NCBI GenBank assembly: GCA_963821705.1
Contig: CAWGEV010000008.1
Location: forward strand, 186,001 to 250,000
DNA: 64,000 bases
Direction of reading: 5' to 3'
Source: DASUPK01 sp963821705
GTDB lineage: Bacteria > Actinomycetota > Thermoleophilia > Solirubrobacterales > 70-9
The notes under the pieces were generated by a model. That model was not told where the DNA came from. It ran no database searches and saw only the letters and a program-made list of their open reading frames with translations. Position 1 is the stretch's first letter. Each line of letters starts with the position of its first letter. Below, one piece after another: positions 28,143 through 37,383 of the stretch. The position numbers and the translations under genes were made by a program.

Positions 28143-29201
28143 ATGCGCGCAAGACTGAACATGCACCAGAAGGTGCTGATCGCCCTCGTGGCGCTGGTCG
28201 ACCATGGGCCTGCTCCTCGCGGTGGGCGTCTGGGCGTACGACAACTCCCAGAAGGAGCAGATCGCGCCCGGCATCAAGGTCGGCGGGGTGGACGTCGGCG
28301 GGCGCGAGCGCGGACTCGGCCCGGAAGCTCATCAAGAGCGAGGTCGTCGCGCCGCTGAAGCAGCCGGTGGTCGTCGGCTACGACGGCAAGGACTACACGC
28401 TGAACGCGAAGCGGCTCCACGAGACGGCGGACATCAACGGCATGGTGCAGGAGGCGATCGACAGGAGCCGCCAGGGGAACATCTTCGACCGCGTCGCGCG
28501 CTACGCGACCGGCGGCGACGTGAACACGAACCTCGAGCCGCGGGTCGGCTACGACAAGTCGGCCGTCAAGGACTTCGTGACAAGGCTCGCCGGCCAGATC
28601 GATCAGGCTCCCGGTCAACGCGACGGTCGTGCCCGGCGGTGACCGGCTGCGTCAGGAGGCCGGCCAGCCGGGCCTGCAGGTCGACGCCGCCAGATGACCG
28701 CCGCGATCAACAGCGCGGCGCGGTCCCCCGGCCGCGACCAGGCGATCCCGGCGGTGGTGGGGACCACCAAGCCGGACGTCAGCAAGAAGGACCTCGCGCA
28801 GGCCTACCCGCGCTACATCTACATCGACCGGGCCACCTTCACGCTGCGCTTCTACAGCCACCTGAAGCTCGAGAAGAGCTACACGATCGCCGTCGGCCAG
28901 CAGGGCCTCGAGACGCCGGCCGGCCTCTACCACGCCCAGGACAAGCAGGTCGAACCCGTCCTGGCACGTCCCCAACTCCGCCTGGGCGGGCAGCCTCGCC
29001 GGCCAGGTGATCCCGCCCGGCCCCGCTGACCCGATCAAGGCGCGCTGGATCGGGATCTTCGACGGCGCCGGCATCCACGGCACCGACGAGCTCTCCTCGC
29101 TCGGCTCGGCGGCGTCGCACGGCTGCGTGCGGATGTCGATCCCGGACGTGATCGATCTCTACAACCGCGTCCAGGTCGGCGACCCGATCTACGTTCAGTA
29201 G
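28143..29201 (+). CDS. L,D-transpeptidase with VanW-type peptidoglycan-binding domain (frameshifted)
   Basis: Exported cell-wall crosslinking enzyme. An N-terminal membrane anchor (VLIALVALVTMGLLLAVGVWAYD) is followed by a YoaR/VanW-like domain (GIKVGGVDVGGREADSARKLI; GYDGKDYTLNAK). The C-terminal YkuD domain runs from YIYIDRATFTLRFYSHLKL to the catalytic SHGCVRMSIPDVIDLYNRV with its HGTDEL preceding. His and Cys of the active site are present. Indels occur near 28203 (+G), 28305 (+C), 28612 (+C), 28693 (-1) and 28962 (+C). It makes 3-3 crosslinks in other actinobacteria. Confidence 0.9.
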
Positions 29202-29236
29202 GTAACGCAGGGTCCAGGCGTCCGCGCGGCGAAGTT

Positions 29237-30167
29237 ATGTACATGCCCGGGGCGACTGGAGAGGTCACTCTGAGCGCGGCCTGGAGCGAGGCACTCGAGC
29301 TGTTCGACCGCGACCTCGCGGTGCGCTCGGCCGCGGAGGCGACCAGGCAGGCCTACATCGAACGACGTCGGGCAGCTCGCGACCTGGGCGGCGACTCGAT
29401 GACATGGCGCCCGCCGCGCTCGACCACCGCGACCTGCGCCGCTTCGCGGCGGTGCTCTCGGAGCGGGGCATCTCGAAGGCCGGCGTGGCCCGCAAGCTCG
29501 CCGCGATCCGCGCCTTCTACGGCGCGCTGGTGCGGAGCGGCCGGGCCGCGGCGAACCCGGCCGACCTGGTCGCGACCCCGAAGCAGGACCGCAAGCTCCC
29601 TCGCGTCCTCAGCCGCGAGGAGATGCAGACTCTGCTCGATGGAATCCCGGCCGCGCACCCCACTGGAGATGCGCGACCGGGCGATGCTCGAGCTCGCCTA
29701 CTCCTGCGGCCTGCGGGCCGAGGAGGTCGTCAACCTCAACACCGATTCACCGGACTTCGACGGCGAGCGGCTGCGGATCGAGGGCAAGGGCGGCAAGACC
29801 CGCCTGGTCCCGATGGGCGAGCCCGCGCAGGCGGCGCTCACCCGGTACCTGGAGCGCGGGCGGCGCGCCCTGGTCGGTGCTGGGGACCGAGGATGCGCTG
29901 CTCGTCTCGAAGAGCGGGCGGCGGCTCCATCCGTCGGACGTGCGGCGGCGCCTGCAGCGCTGGGTGCGCGAGGCCGCGATCGCGGGCGGCGTCTCGCCCC
30001 ACGCCCTGCGCCACTCGTTCGCGACGCACCTGCTGGAGGGCGGCGCGGATCTGCGGAGCATCCAGGAGCTCCTCGGACACGCGAGTCTCTCGACGACGCA
30101 GGTTTACACCCAAGTTGAGCCGTCCTGGCTGCAAAGCCAGTACGCTCGGAGTCATCCTCGCGCTTGA
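29237..30167 (+). CDS. xerC: Tyrosine recombinase XerC/XerD-type (frameshifted)
   Basis: Resolves chromosome dimers at dif. The N-terminal SAM-like domain is SAAWSEALELFDRDLAVRSA; the catalytic domain has Arg in YSCGLRAEEVVNL, Lys in EGKGGKTRLVPMG, HALRHSFATHLLEGG, LGHASLSTTQVYT with the nucleophile Tyr, and the C-terminal QSQYARSHPRA. All six catalytic residues are kept. Shifts near 29360, 29395, 29660 and 29880. It is followed by a WhiG/FliA sigma gene after 30 bases, an arrangement also seen near dprA/whiG in streptomycetes. The sequence does not say whether it acts alone or with a partner. No nearby mobile element suggests an integrase role. Confidence 0.9.
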
Positions 30168-30197
30168 CGAAAATGCCGAAGTGCAGGTGAAAAGCAC

Positions 30198-30976
30198 ATG
30201 GAAGCCGAGGTAAAGGCGTTCGAGCTCAGGGAGCTCTGGCGCAGGTACAAGGAAGGGGGAGACGCAAGCGCACGGGAGCGGCTCGTCGTCGCCTACTCGC
30301 CGCTGGTCAAGTTCGTCGCCGGCCGCACGGGCGCCCGCCTGCCCTCGCACGTCGACCAGACCGACCTGATCTCCTACGGGATGATCGGGCTGATCGAGGC
30401 GATGGAGCGCTTCGAGCCGCTCCGGCAGATCCGCTTCGAGACCTTCGCGATGCAGCGCATCCGCGGCGCGATCATCGACGAGCTGCGCTCGCTCGACTGG
30501 GTGCCGCGCTCGGTTCGCTCTCGCGCACGCGAGATCGAGGAGGCGAACTCCAAGCTCGAGCACGAGCTCGGGCGCGCCCCGACCGACGCCGAGCTCGCCG
30601 AGCGGCTCGGGCATGAGCGAGGAGGACCTCCAGGAGGCCCTGCTCCAGATCTCGAACTCCTCGATCCTCGCCCTCGAGGAGCTCTGGATGACCCCGGACG
30701 CCTCCGGCGACAAGGTCTCCCTGCTCGACACGATCGAGGACGAGAGCGGCGCCGGACCCCCAGGCGGCGCTCGACACCAGCGAGGTCAAGGACCGGCTCG
30801 CGGAGGCGATCCAGGACCTGCCCGAGCGCGAGACGCTCGTCGTCGCGCTCTACTACTTCGAGAACCTCACCCTGCGGGAGATCGGCGAGGTGCTCGGCGT
30901 GACCGAGTCGCGCGTCTCGCAGCTTCACTCGAAGGCCGTGCTGCGCCTGCGCTCGCGCCTGAAGTCCTCAGGTTGA
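30198..30976 (+). CDS. whiG: RNA polymerase sigma factor of the WhiG/FliA family (frameshifted)
   Basis: About 258 residues. Region 2 is intact (SPLVKFVAGRTGARLP; DLISYGMIGLIEAMERFEP; FETFAMQRIRGAIIDELRSLDWVPRSVR), region 3 follows (ELGRAPTDAELAERLGMSEEDL), and region 4 has LTLREIGEVLGVTESRVSQLHSKAVLRLR. Inserted bases near 30612 and 30760 break the frame. In streptomycetes WhiG starts sporulation; in motile bacteria FliA drives flagellar genes. The window contains no flagellar or sporulation genes, so the regulon is unknown. The symbol reflects the family and the xerC neighbour, not proven function. Confidence 0.85.
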
Positions 30977-31009
30977 ACCGGGCCTGACGTTCACATAGGG
31001 TCCGCGGCC

Positions 31010-33107
31010 ATGCCTCACAAGGCCGCCGACCGGATTCGAAACGTCGCGCTGATCGGCCACCGCGGCAGCGGCAAGACCTCGCTGCACGAGGCGATGCTGT
31101 TCGAGGCCGGGGTCGTCAACCGGCTCGGCACGGTGGACGACGGCACGCACGGTCTCCGACTACGAGCCCGACGAGCAGGAGCGCGAGATGTCGATCGGCG
31201 CCACGGTCTCCTCCTTCGAGTCACGACGGCCGCAAGATCAACCTGATCGACACGCCCGGCGAGCCCAGCTTCGTCGCCGACACGATCGCCTCGCTGCGCG
31301 TCGCCGACGCCGCGGTCGTCGTGGTCAACGCGGTGATGGGCGTGGAGGTCCACACCGAGCGCCTCTGGCAGCGGGCCGACGGGGAGGGCCTGGCGCGCCT
31401 CGTCTTCGTCAACATGCTCGACCGCGAGCGGGCCGACTTCTTCCGCGACCCTCGAGTCGCTGCAGAGGCGCCTTCGGCAACCACGTCGTCGCCACCGAGA
31501 TCCCGATCGGCTCCGAGCACGAGATCCGCGGCGTCATCGACCTGATCGACATGAAGGCCTTCGTCGCGCAGGGCGAGGGCCGCGGCGCGCCCGAGCCGCA
31601 GGACATCCCCGAGGAGCTCCAGGCCCAGGCGCAGGAGTACCGCGAGAAGCTGATGGACGAGGTCGCGGAGAACTCCGACGAGCTGATGGAGCGCTACCTC
31701 GAGGGCGAGGAGATCGACCACGACGAGATCGTCACCGTGCTGAAGCGCGGCGTCACCGACGGCAAGATCTTCCCGGTCACCTGCGGCGTCGCGACCAAGA
31801 ACCTCGGCACCACCCGGCTGCTCGAGGCGCTGGTCGAGGACCTGCCCTCGCCGGCGATGCGCGGCCCGATCACGGCGCTGGGCGAGGACGGCGAGGAGAT
31901 CGAGATCCCGCCCGACGAGGACGGCGAGCTGGTCGCCTACGTCTTCAAGACCCTCGCCGACCCCTACGCCGGCCGGCTCAACCTCTTCCGCGTCTACTCC
32001 GGCGTGCTGCAAGGGCGACTCGCAGGTCGACGAACGTGACCCGCCGCGCCAAGGAGCGGATCGGCCAGATCCTGATCCTCGCAGGGCAAGGAGCACGAGC
32101 AGATCGACGAGCTCGGGCGCCGGCGACATCGGCGCGGTCGCCAAGCTGAAGGAGACCCGCGCCGGGGACGTCCTCGCCGAGAAGGACGCGAAGATCTCGT
32201 TCCCGGCGCTCGACCTGCCGGCGCCGGTGATGGCCTTCGCCTTCGAGCCGAAGACGAAGGGCGACGAGGAGAAGGCGGCGAGCGCGATCCGCCGTCTCGA
32301 GGAGGAGGACCCGACGCTCGACGTCCACCGCGACCAGCAGACCGGCGAGCAGATCATCGCCGGGCTCACCCAGGTCCACGTCGAGGTGATCGTCGACCGG
32401 ATGAAGAGCCGCTTCGGCGCCGAGATCGAGCTGCATCCGCCGCGCGTCCCGTACCTGGAGGCGATCCGCAAGCCGGCCAAGGCCCACGGCCGCTACAAGA
32501 AGCAGACCGGCGGCCGCGGCCAGTTCGGCGACTGCCACATCGAGATCGAGCCCGGCGAGGCCGGCAGCGGCTTCGAGTTCGTCGACGAGATCAAGGGCGG
32601 CGTCGATCCCGAAGGGCTTCATCCCGGCCGTCGAGAAGGGCATCGTCGAGGCGATGCAGCACGGCGACCTCGCCGGGTATCCGGTCAAGGACGTCCGGGT
32701 GCGCCTCTACGACGGCCAGCACCACCGCGTCGACTCGTCGGAGAATGGCCTTCAAGATCGCCGGCTCGATGGCCTTCAAGGAGGCGATGGAGGAGGCCGA
32801 CCCGGTGCTGCTCGAGCCGATCATGCTGCTCACGGTCAGCGTCCCCGAGGACGTCGTGGGCGACGTGGTCGGCGACCTCAACTCCCGTCGCGGCCGGCCG
32901 CTGGGCATGGAGGCGAAGGGCTCGGCCACCGAGATCAAGGCCGAGGTGCCGATGGCCGAGGTGCTCGACTACGCCCGCGACCTGCGCCAGATCACCGGCG
33001 GCCGCGGCGACTACACGATGGAGTTCGCCCGCCACGAGGAGATCCCCTCGCACCTCGCCCAGAAGGTGATCGCCGAGGCCCGCTCCGAGGAGGAGGTCCG
33101 GGCCTAG
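31010..33107 (+). CDS. Elongation factor G-like GTPase (EF-G2/FusA2 type, frameshifted)
   Basis: About 690 residues, five EF-G-like domains. P-loop GHRGSGKTSLHEAM at residue 16; switch II is DTPGEPSFVAD in place of the canonical DTPGHVDF, so the catalytic His is missing; G4 is FVNMLDRERADF in place of NKxD. Domain IV (QTGGRGQFGDCHIEIEP) and domain V (LEPIMLLTVSVPEDVVGDVVGDLNSRRG) are typical. Indels near 31150, 31222, 31460, 32010, 32090, 32120, 32610 and 32745. FusA2-type proteins do not replace EF-G; their role is unclear, possibly recycling or stress. A T-tailed terminator follows. Confidence 0.88.
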
Positions 33108-33115
33108 CGCATCGC

Positions 33116-33145
33116 AACCCGCGTCGCTTGCGCGGGTTTTCTCTT
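33116..33145 (+). terminator. Rho-independent terminator of the EF-G-like gene
   Basis: An 8-bp stem AACCCGCG / CGCGGGTT with a 7-base loop, followed by TTCTCTT, nine bases behind the stop codon. The next gene begins only 3-4 bases further on. Confidence 0.8.
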
Positions 33146-33148
33146 GCG

Positions 33149-35581
33149 ATGGCAGGGAACGAATTCCTCGCTGGCCGGGCGTCGCGACTCCCCATGGGGG
33201 TCCTCGCCGTGCTGCTGCTCGCCATTGGGCTCGGCCTTGCTCCCGGCGCGGCGCCGGCGAAGGCGAAGAAGCACAAGCCGAAGGCCCAGCCGCTGTCGCT
33301 GTCGGTCGAGTCCTCGCGACCCGACATGGTGAGCGGCGGGAACGCCCTGATCGCGGTCGACGTCCCCTCGCCCGACCCGGTCGGGAAGGTGAGGGTGCGG
33401 CGAAATGGCGTCGACGTCACCGCCGCGTTCAAGCCGGACGCCGGTCAGCCGCGGCGGCTGGTTGGCCTGGTGCAGGGCCTGCGCAACGGGTCCAATCGCA
33501 TCTCCGCGCTCGTCAAGGCCAAGGGCCAGGCGGGCCCGGTGAGCCTCGACCTCTTCAACAGCCCGATCAACGGACCGATCATCTCCGGTCCGCATCAGGA
33601 GCCGTTCTACTGCCGGACGCAGAGCAACGGCCTCGGCGCGCCCACCGACTCGGACTGCTCGGCGCCGATGGCGGTCCAGTACCAGTACCGCTCGACCAAC
33701 GGCACCTTCAAGCCGCTCGCCGACCCGACGTCCAGGCCGGCGGACATGGCCCAGACGACCACGCGCACCGGCCAGACGGTCGACTACGTCGTCCGCATCG
33801 AGTCGGGCGTGATCAACCGCTCGATCTACCGCTGGGCGGTGCTGGCGGCGGGCGGGCAGCTCGGCAACGGCTGGAACGACCGGCTGGTCTTCAAGTTCGG
33901 CGGCGGCTGCGCCTCCGGCTACAACCAGGGCGACATCAACAACAGCCAGGTGCTCGACAACCGCGAGCTCTCAGAGGGATACGCGGTCGCCAGCTCCAGC
34001 CTCAACATCTTCCAGACCGCCTGCAACGACGTCCTCTCGGCCGAGACCGCGTCGATGGTGAAGGAGCGCGTGATCGAGTCGCTCGGCCGGGCGCCGGTGT
34101 GGACGATCGGCGAGGGGCCCTCCGGCGGGTCCGTCCAGACGCAGATGACGGCCCAGAACTATCCGGGGCTGCTCCAGGGGCTGATTCCCACGCAGAGCTT
34201 CCCCGACAACTCCCAGCCGTCCAACCCGGACTGCCGGCTGCTCACCAACTACTTCGGGACGGCGACCGGCTCATCCCTGACGACCGTGCAGCAGGAGGCG
34301 ATCACGGGCTTGCGAACACCGGGGCCTGCGACAACCTGAGTGCCGGCGCCGACGTCGTCGACGCCAGCCGAGGGCTGCCAGGAGAACATCGTCGGCGCCG
34401 TCGATCGATCTTCGACCCGATCACCAACCCGAACGGCATCCGCTGTTCGCTGTGGGACTCGATGATCAACGTCTACGGGACCGATCCGGCGACCGGCAAG
34501 GCGCGGCGGACCTCGACAACGTCGGCGTCCAGTACGGCCTGGCGAGCGCCTCCAGCACGGCGACGTCACTCTCGACGAGTTCCTCGACCTGAACCAGAAC
34601 GTCGGCGGCTTCAACGACGACGGGACGCCGGTGGCCCAGCGCTCCGTCGCCAACACCGACGCGCTGACGATCGCCTACCGGACCGGCCGCATCAATCAGG
34701 CCGCCGGCGGCATCCCCAGCGTCCCGATCATCGACACCCGCGACTACGTCCGACGATCGAGGCCGACGTCCACCAGTACATCAACAGCTACATCATGCGG
34801 GCGCGGCTCCAGCGAACCAACGGGACCTACGCCAACCAGGTCATGTTCCGCGCCAGCGGCGAGCACGAACGTCCAGCCGATGCGCGACACGGCGCTCGAT
34901 CAGATGGGTCAGCCTGGCTGGACGCGATCCAGGCGGACAACTCCTCGCGCAGCTTGCCGCCAGAAGGTGATCGCCGACAAGCCCGCGGACGCCGTCGACG
35001 CTTGCTGGATCGGCGGGAACCGGATCAACGAGCCGGCGGTGATCGGCGGCACCGGCCCCTGCCAGACCACCTATCCGCCGCACAGCCTGCCGCGGCTCGT
35101 CGCGGGGATGCCGATCAACTCCTTCGTGGCGAAGTGCCAGCTCCAGCCGCTCAAGGCATCCGATTACGGGTCCCCTTCGCCTGCGCAGCTCACCCGCCTG
35201 CACCAGATTTTCCCCAACGGGGTCTGCGACTTCTCGAAGGCGGGGGTGGGGGAGCAGGGACTGTCCGGGACCTGGCAGAGCTTCGGCCCTCCGCAGAACG
35301 TCATCCCGCAGCAGCGCGGCCTCAAGCTCAGAGCGCGCCGCGTCCGGACGAAGGGCGGCGCCAAGACCGATCTGGTGGCGACGCTGCGTCCCTGCCCGGA
35401 GGTGACCTGGCAGCCGGTTACGTTCGAGCGGCGCAGGGGGCGACGCTACAGGGGGATCAAGAGCCCGTTCGTCGACGGCAAGCAAGTGCACGGCCACGCT
35501 GCGGGTCCGCTCGGCCAAGGGGATCCGCGCCGTGGCGAAGCCGATCACCGGCTACGCGCAGGCGAAGTCCAAAGGCCGCTG
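33149..35581 (+). CDS. Large secreted DUF6351-type protein (frameshifted)
   Basis: About 800 residues. A signal peptide (RLPMGVLAVLLLAIGLGLAPGAAPA) leads into a beta-sandwich segment (PLSLSVESSRPDMVSGGNAL) and ISGPHQEPFYCRTQ, a combination I associate with DUF6351. The centre resembles tannase or depolymerase-like alpha/beta hydrolases (RLVFKFGGGCASGYNQGD; ACNDVLSAETASMVKERVIE) with an RLLTNYFGTATGSS block. Shifts occur near 34310, 34372, 34510, 34560, 34750, 34870, 34960 and 35485. ATG 33149 lies at the foot of the preceding terminator with no ribosome site; ATG 33195 inside the signal peptide is an alternative. An extracellular esterase role is inferred only. Confidence 0.72.
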
Positions 35582-35615
35582 AGGCCGCCAGGCGCGCTGC
35601 TACGGTGCCGCGCCC

Positions 35616-36016
35616 GTGAAGGTGGTGATCAACGTCGACGGCGGCTCGCGGGGCAATCCGGGGCCCGCCGGCGATCGCGGCGGTGGTGACCGATTCCGCC
35701 GGCAAGGTCCTCGCCGAGCGCAACGAGACGATCGGCGAGGCGACCAACAACGTCGCGGAGTACCGGGCGCTGCTGCTTGGGATCGAGCTCGCGCGGGAGC
35801 TGGGTGCCGACGAGGTCGAGTTCGTCGCCGACTCCAAGCTGATCGTCGAGCAGGTGCGCGGGCAACTGGAAGGTGAAGCAGGATCACCTGCGGCCGCTGA
35901 ACGCCGAGGCCAGATCCGCCCTGCGGGAGCTGGGCAAGTGGTCGATCCGTCACGTCAAGCGCGACGAGAACACGCGCGCCGACGAGCTGCTCAACGCTGC
36001 ACTCGACCGGAGTTAA
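35616..36016 (+). CDS. Ribonuclease HI-family protein (frameshifted)
   Basis: About 132 residues of the RNase H fold, short form without the basic handle. Catalytic Asp in VVINVDGGSRGNPGPA, Glu in NNVAEYRALLLGIELA, Asp in FVADSKLIVEQVRGQ, and the C-terminal VKRDENTRADELLNAALD with the last Asp. Indels near 35672 (+1) and 35868 (+1). GTG 35616 is the start. It degrades RNA in RNA-DNA hybrids; together with rnhB at 18.4 kb the genome has both types. The tRNA-Gly promoter begins about 20 bases after its stop. Confidence 0.85.
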
Positions 36017-36037
36017 TCCTTTCGCTGCGGCCGCGCC

Positions 36038-36043
36038 TATAAT
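36038..36043 (+). promoter_or_regulatory. -10 box of tRNA-Gly
   Basis: Perfect TATAAT eleven bases before the tRNA 5' end. No good -35 hexamer is evident at 16-18 bases spacing. Confidence 0.7.
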
Positions 36044-36054
36044 CGGCCATCGCT

Positions 36055-36128
36055 GCGGCTGTAGCTCAGTTGGCTAGAGCGTCTGCTTGCCATGCAGAAG
36101 GTCGTGGGTTCGAATCCCATCAGCCGCT
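36055..36128 (+). tRNA. tRNA-Gly (GCC)
   Basis: Cloverleaf: acceptor GCGGCTG / CAGCCGC, D-arm GCTC...AGAGC, anticodon stem TCTGC / GCAGA with loop TTGCCAT giving anticodon GCC, and T-arm with TTCGAAT. The discriminator base is T and CCA is not encoded. Its last 13 bases (36116-36128) recur at 36858-36870, marking this as the target of an integration event. Confidence 0.96.
36116..36128 (+). repeat. Left copy of 13-bp direct repeat (att-like, tRNA-Gly 3' end)
   Basis: CCCATCAGCCGCT, the 3' half of the T-arm and acceptor of tRNA-Gly, repeated exactly at 36858-36870. tRNA 3' ends are the classic target of site-specific integrases. Confidence 0.7.
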
Positions 36129-36161
36129 CTTCAGAAGGGCCCCGTCAGATCGCGACGGAGT

Positions 36162-36455
36162 TCAGCCGGAGGCTCGTGAGGCCTGCGCGGGATCTTGGGG
36201 CCAGGTCCCGGTGCGAACTCGCTCGTAGAGAGTGTCCGGGGCCAGGTCGGCGCCACCGGGCCAGACGACCGTGCCGGTCTCCTGGTCGAGCGTGGCATCG
36301 GTAAATCCCTCGGGCGTGCGGGCGTCGTCGAACACCGGCCCCCGCATTCGATCGAGCACATCGACCTCGCCCTTGACGCCGTCGGCGAAGGTCAGGTCCA
36401 AGACGCCATGGCGAACGACGGCGACTGCGGTTATGTCGGGCGTGAGGCCGGTCAT
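36162..36455 (-). CDS. DUF2442-family protein
   Basis: A 97-residue protein with the DUF2442 layout: ITAVAVVRHGVLDLTFADGV (beta hairpin that usually reads '..pl.L.v.F.dG'), then VKGEVDVLDRMRGPVFDDAR and GTVVWPGGADLAPDTLYERV, the conserved 'W.nG.DiaPe.Ly' element. It is the second gene behind DUF4160 (27-base gap) in the tRNA-Gly island. The pair recurs widely in mobile and accessory DNA, a habit shared with toxin-antitoxin modules; the biochemical role is not established. The C-terminal Ala/Ser tail is variable. No frameshifts. Confidence 0.85.
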   Translation of the reverse strand: MTGLTPDITAVAVVRHGVLDLTFADGVKGEVDVLDRMRGPVFDDARTPEGFTDATLDQETGTVVWPGGADLAPDTLYERVRTGTWPQDPAQASRASG

Positions 36456-36482
36456 CGCAGGGGCTCGATCTCATTCAGTGTC

Positions 36483-36713
36483 TCACCTGCGCGAGCCCGT
36501 CGCCAGTTCTCGCTCAACTCGCTTTTGATGGAGCTCGGCCCATGCAAGCACGAGGCGGAGCTGCCGTCGCGGCAGGGTGCTGTCGAGCACCTCGAGGTTG
36601 TCGATCCGGACCTTCGCCTCGCCCTCTGCATGGCGAGCGTGGAAATGGGGATATCCGTGGTCGTCGAAGTACATCGCGATGGCGATCCCCGAGAAGCGGC
36701 TTATCGTCGACAC
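36483..36713 (-). CDS. DUF4160-family protein
   Basis: A 76-residue protein matching DUF4160: STISRFSGIAIAMYFDDHGY, then PHFHARHAEGEAKVRIDN with the conserved His-x-His, LEVLDSTLPRRQLRLVLAWAELH and a short tail. The start is GTG 36713, with no better upstream codon. It precedes DUF2442 in the same direction. The HFH motif and tiny size suggest a metal-dependent or nucleic-acid-related activity, but none is proven. As first gene of a two-gene unit on an otherwise empty insert it is a candidate for a toxin-antitoxin-like or defence cassette. Confidence 0.88.
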   Translation of the reverse strand: MSTISRFSGIAIAMYFDDHGYPHFHARHAEGEAKVRIDNLEVLDSTLPRRQLRLVLAWAELHQKRVERELATGSRR

Positions 36714-36857
36714 GCGGCGATCATGCGGTGTAGCCCGGACGCCGCAAAGCGCTCAGCTACCAGCGCGTGGCGTCCACCCGCGCCGGAGACCGGTAGCACC
36801 GCCGGTGGCACCGACTCGAAGACCCGTCGTCTCAGGCAGGGTGTCGCGGCCGTTGCG

Positions 36858-36870
36858 CCCATCAGCCGCT
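36858..36870 (+). repeat. Right copy of 13-bp direct repeat
   Basis: Exact second copy of CCCATCAGCCGCT. Flanking bases differ on both sides from the tRNA copy, so the match is limited to 13 bp. It is followed within 15 bases by a terminator that would suit the tRNA gene. Confidence 0.7.
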
Positions 36871-36883
36871 TGCCTCGACCAGT

Positions 36884-36916
36884 GCCCCGCAGGCAGGATG
36901 CCGCGCGGGGCGTTTT
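36884..36916 (+). terminator. Rho-independent terminator, probably the original tRNA-Gly terminator
   Basis: A 7-bp stem GCCCCGC / GCGGGGC with a 14-base loop, followed by G and TTTT. It stands between the right repeat and tRNA-Cys. Confidence 0.7.
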
Positions 36917-36951
36917 CGTTCGCGGGGCCGTCGCTAGGCTCTGACCACCGC

Positions 36952-37022
36952 GGCGCCTTGGCGGAGTGGCTACGCAGCGGCCTGCAAAGCCGTTTACACC
37001 GGTTCGATTCCGGTAGGCGCCT
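36952..37022 (+). tRNA. tRNA-Cys (GCA)
   Basis: Acceptor GGCGCCT / AGGCGCC, anticodon loop CTGCAAA with anticodon GCA, T-loop TTCGATT, discriminator T, no encoded CCA, 71 bases. A TAGGCT hexamer twelve bases upstream is a plausible -10 box. Confidence 0.95.
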
Positions 37023-37100
37023 CTCGACGGAAGCCCTGCAAATCGCCGGGCTCCGCCGGTTGGCCGAGCGCGCGCGCCGGCGGAATCGACTCTGGGTAAC

Positions 37101-37346
37101 TCACCCATGAGGGGGGCCGTGAGAGCCGAGGCCGCCGGTTCCAACGCCGATCGCGCACTGCACGCCAATGATCAGTGCGAGCCAACCCACAACGCCGATC
37201 ACGATGGCGAGCTTCCCGCGAAACCCGCCTGGCAGATGGAAGTTCCAATTCTCGTCAATGAATGGGGCGGGGCTGATCAGTCGAGCGAGACCGACCAGAA
37301 GCGCGCCGGCACCGGCCACCGTGAGAAAGATCTCGAATTCAGACAC
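37101..37346 (-). CDS. Small two-helix membrane protein
   Basis: An 81-residue protein with two predicted membrane helices (IFLTVAGAGALLVGLARLI and LAIVIGVVGWLALIIGVQCA) separated by a polar loop (SPAPFIDENWNFHLPGGFRG). The C-terminus is Gly/His-rich. There is no known motif, and it is not similar to the neighbours. It is divergent from the NfeD-like gene with only 37 bases between the starts. Function unknown. Confidence 0.6.
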   Translation of the reverse strand: MSEFEIFLTVAGAGALLVGLARLISPAPFIDENWNFHLPGGFRGKLAIVIGVVGWLALIIGVQCAIGVGTGGLGSHGPPHG

Positions 37347-37383
37347 CTGCCTCCATCATGACCGCGCGTAGCATCGTCGGGCG

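Larger units (their letters stand above)
36116..36870. mobile_element. Putative micro-island (or remnant) inserted at tRNA-Gly
   Basis: A 742-bp offset separates the two 13-bp repeats. The enclosed DNA carries only DUF4160 and DUF2442 genes on the reverse strand plus about 145 bp without a convincing gene. The typical terminator expected right after a tRNA gene lies beyond the right repeat (36884), as if the insert had been placed between the tRNA and its terminator. No integrase or transposase is inside, so it is either a passenger mobilised in trans or a deletion remnant. Confidence 0.6.

Noticed and set aside
36714..36857. A third gene in the tRNA-Gly insert
   Set aside because: Frames exist on both strands but have no start with ribosome site, no domain and no codon bias.
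37053..37083. Hairpin CCGCCGG/CCGGCGG as terminator of tRNA-Cys
   Set aside because: A 7-bp stem with a long loop and no T-run; common by chance at this GC content.
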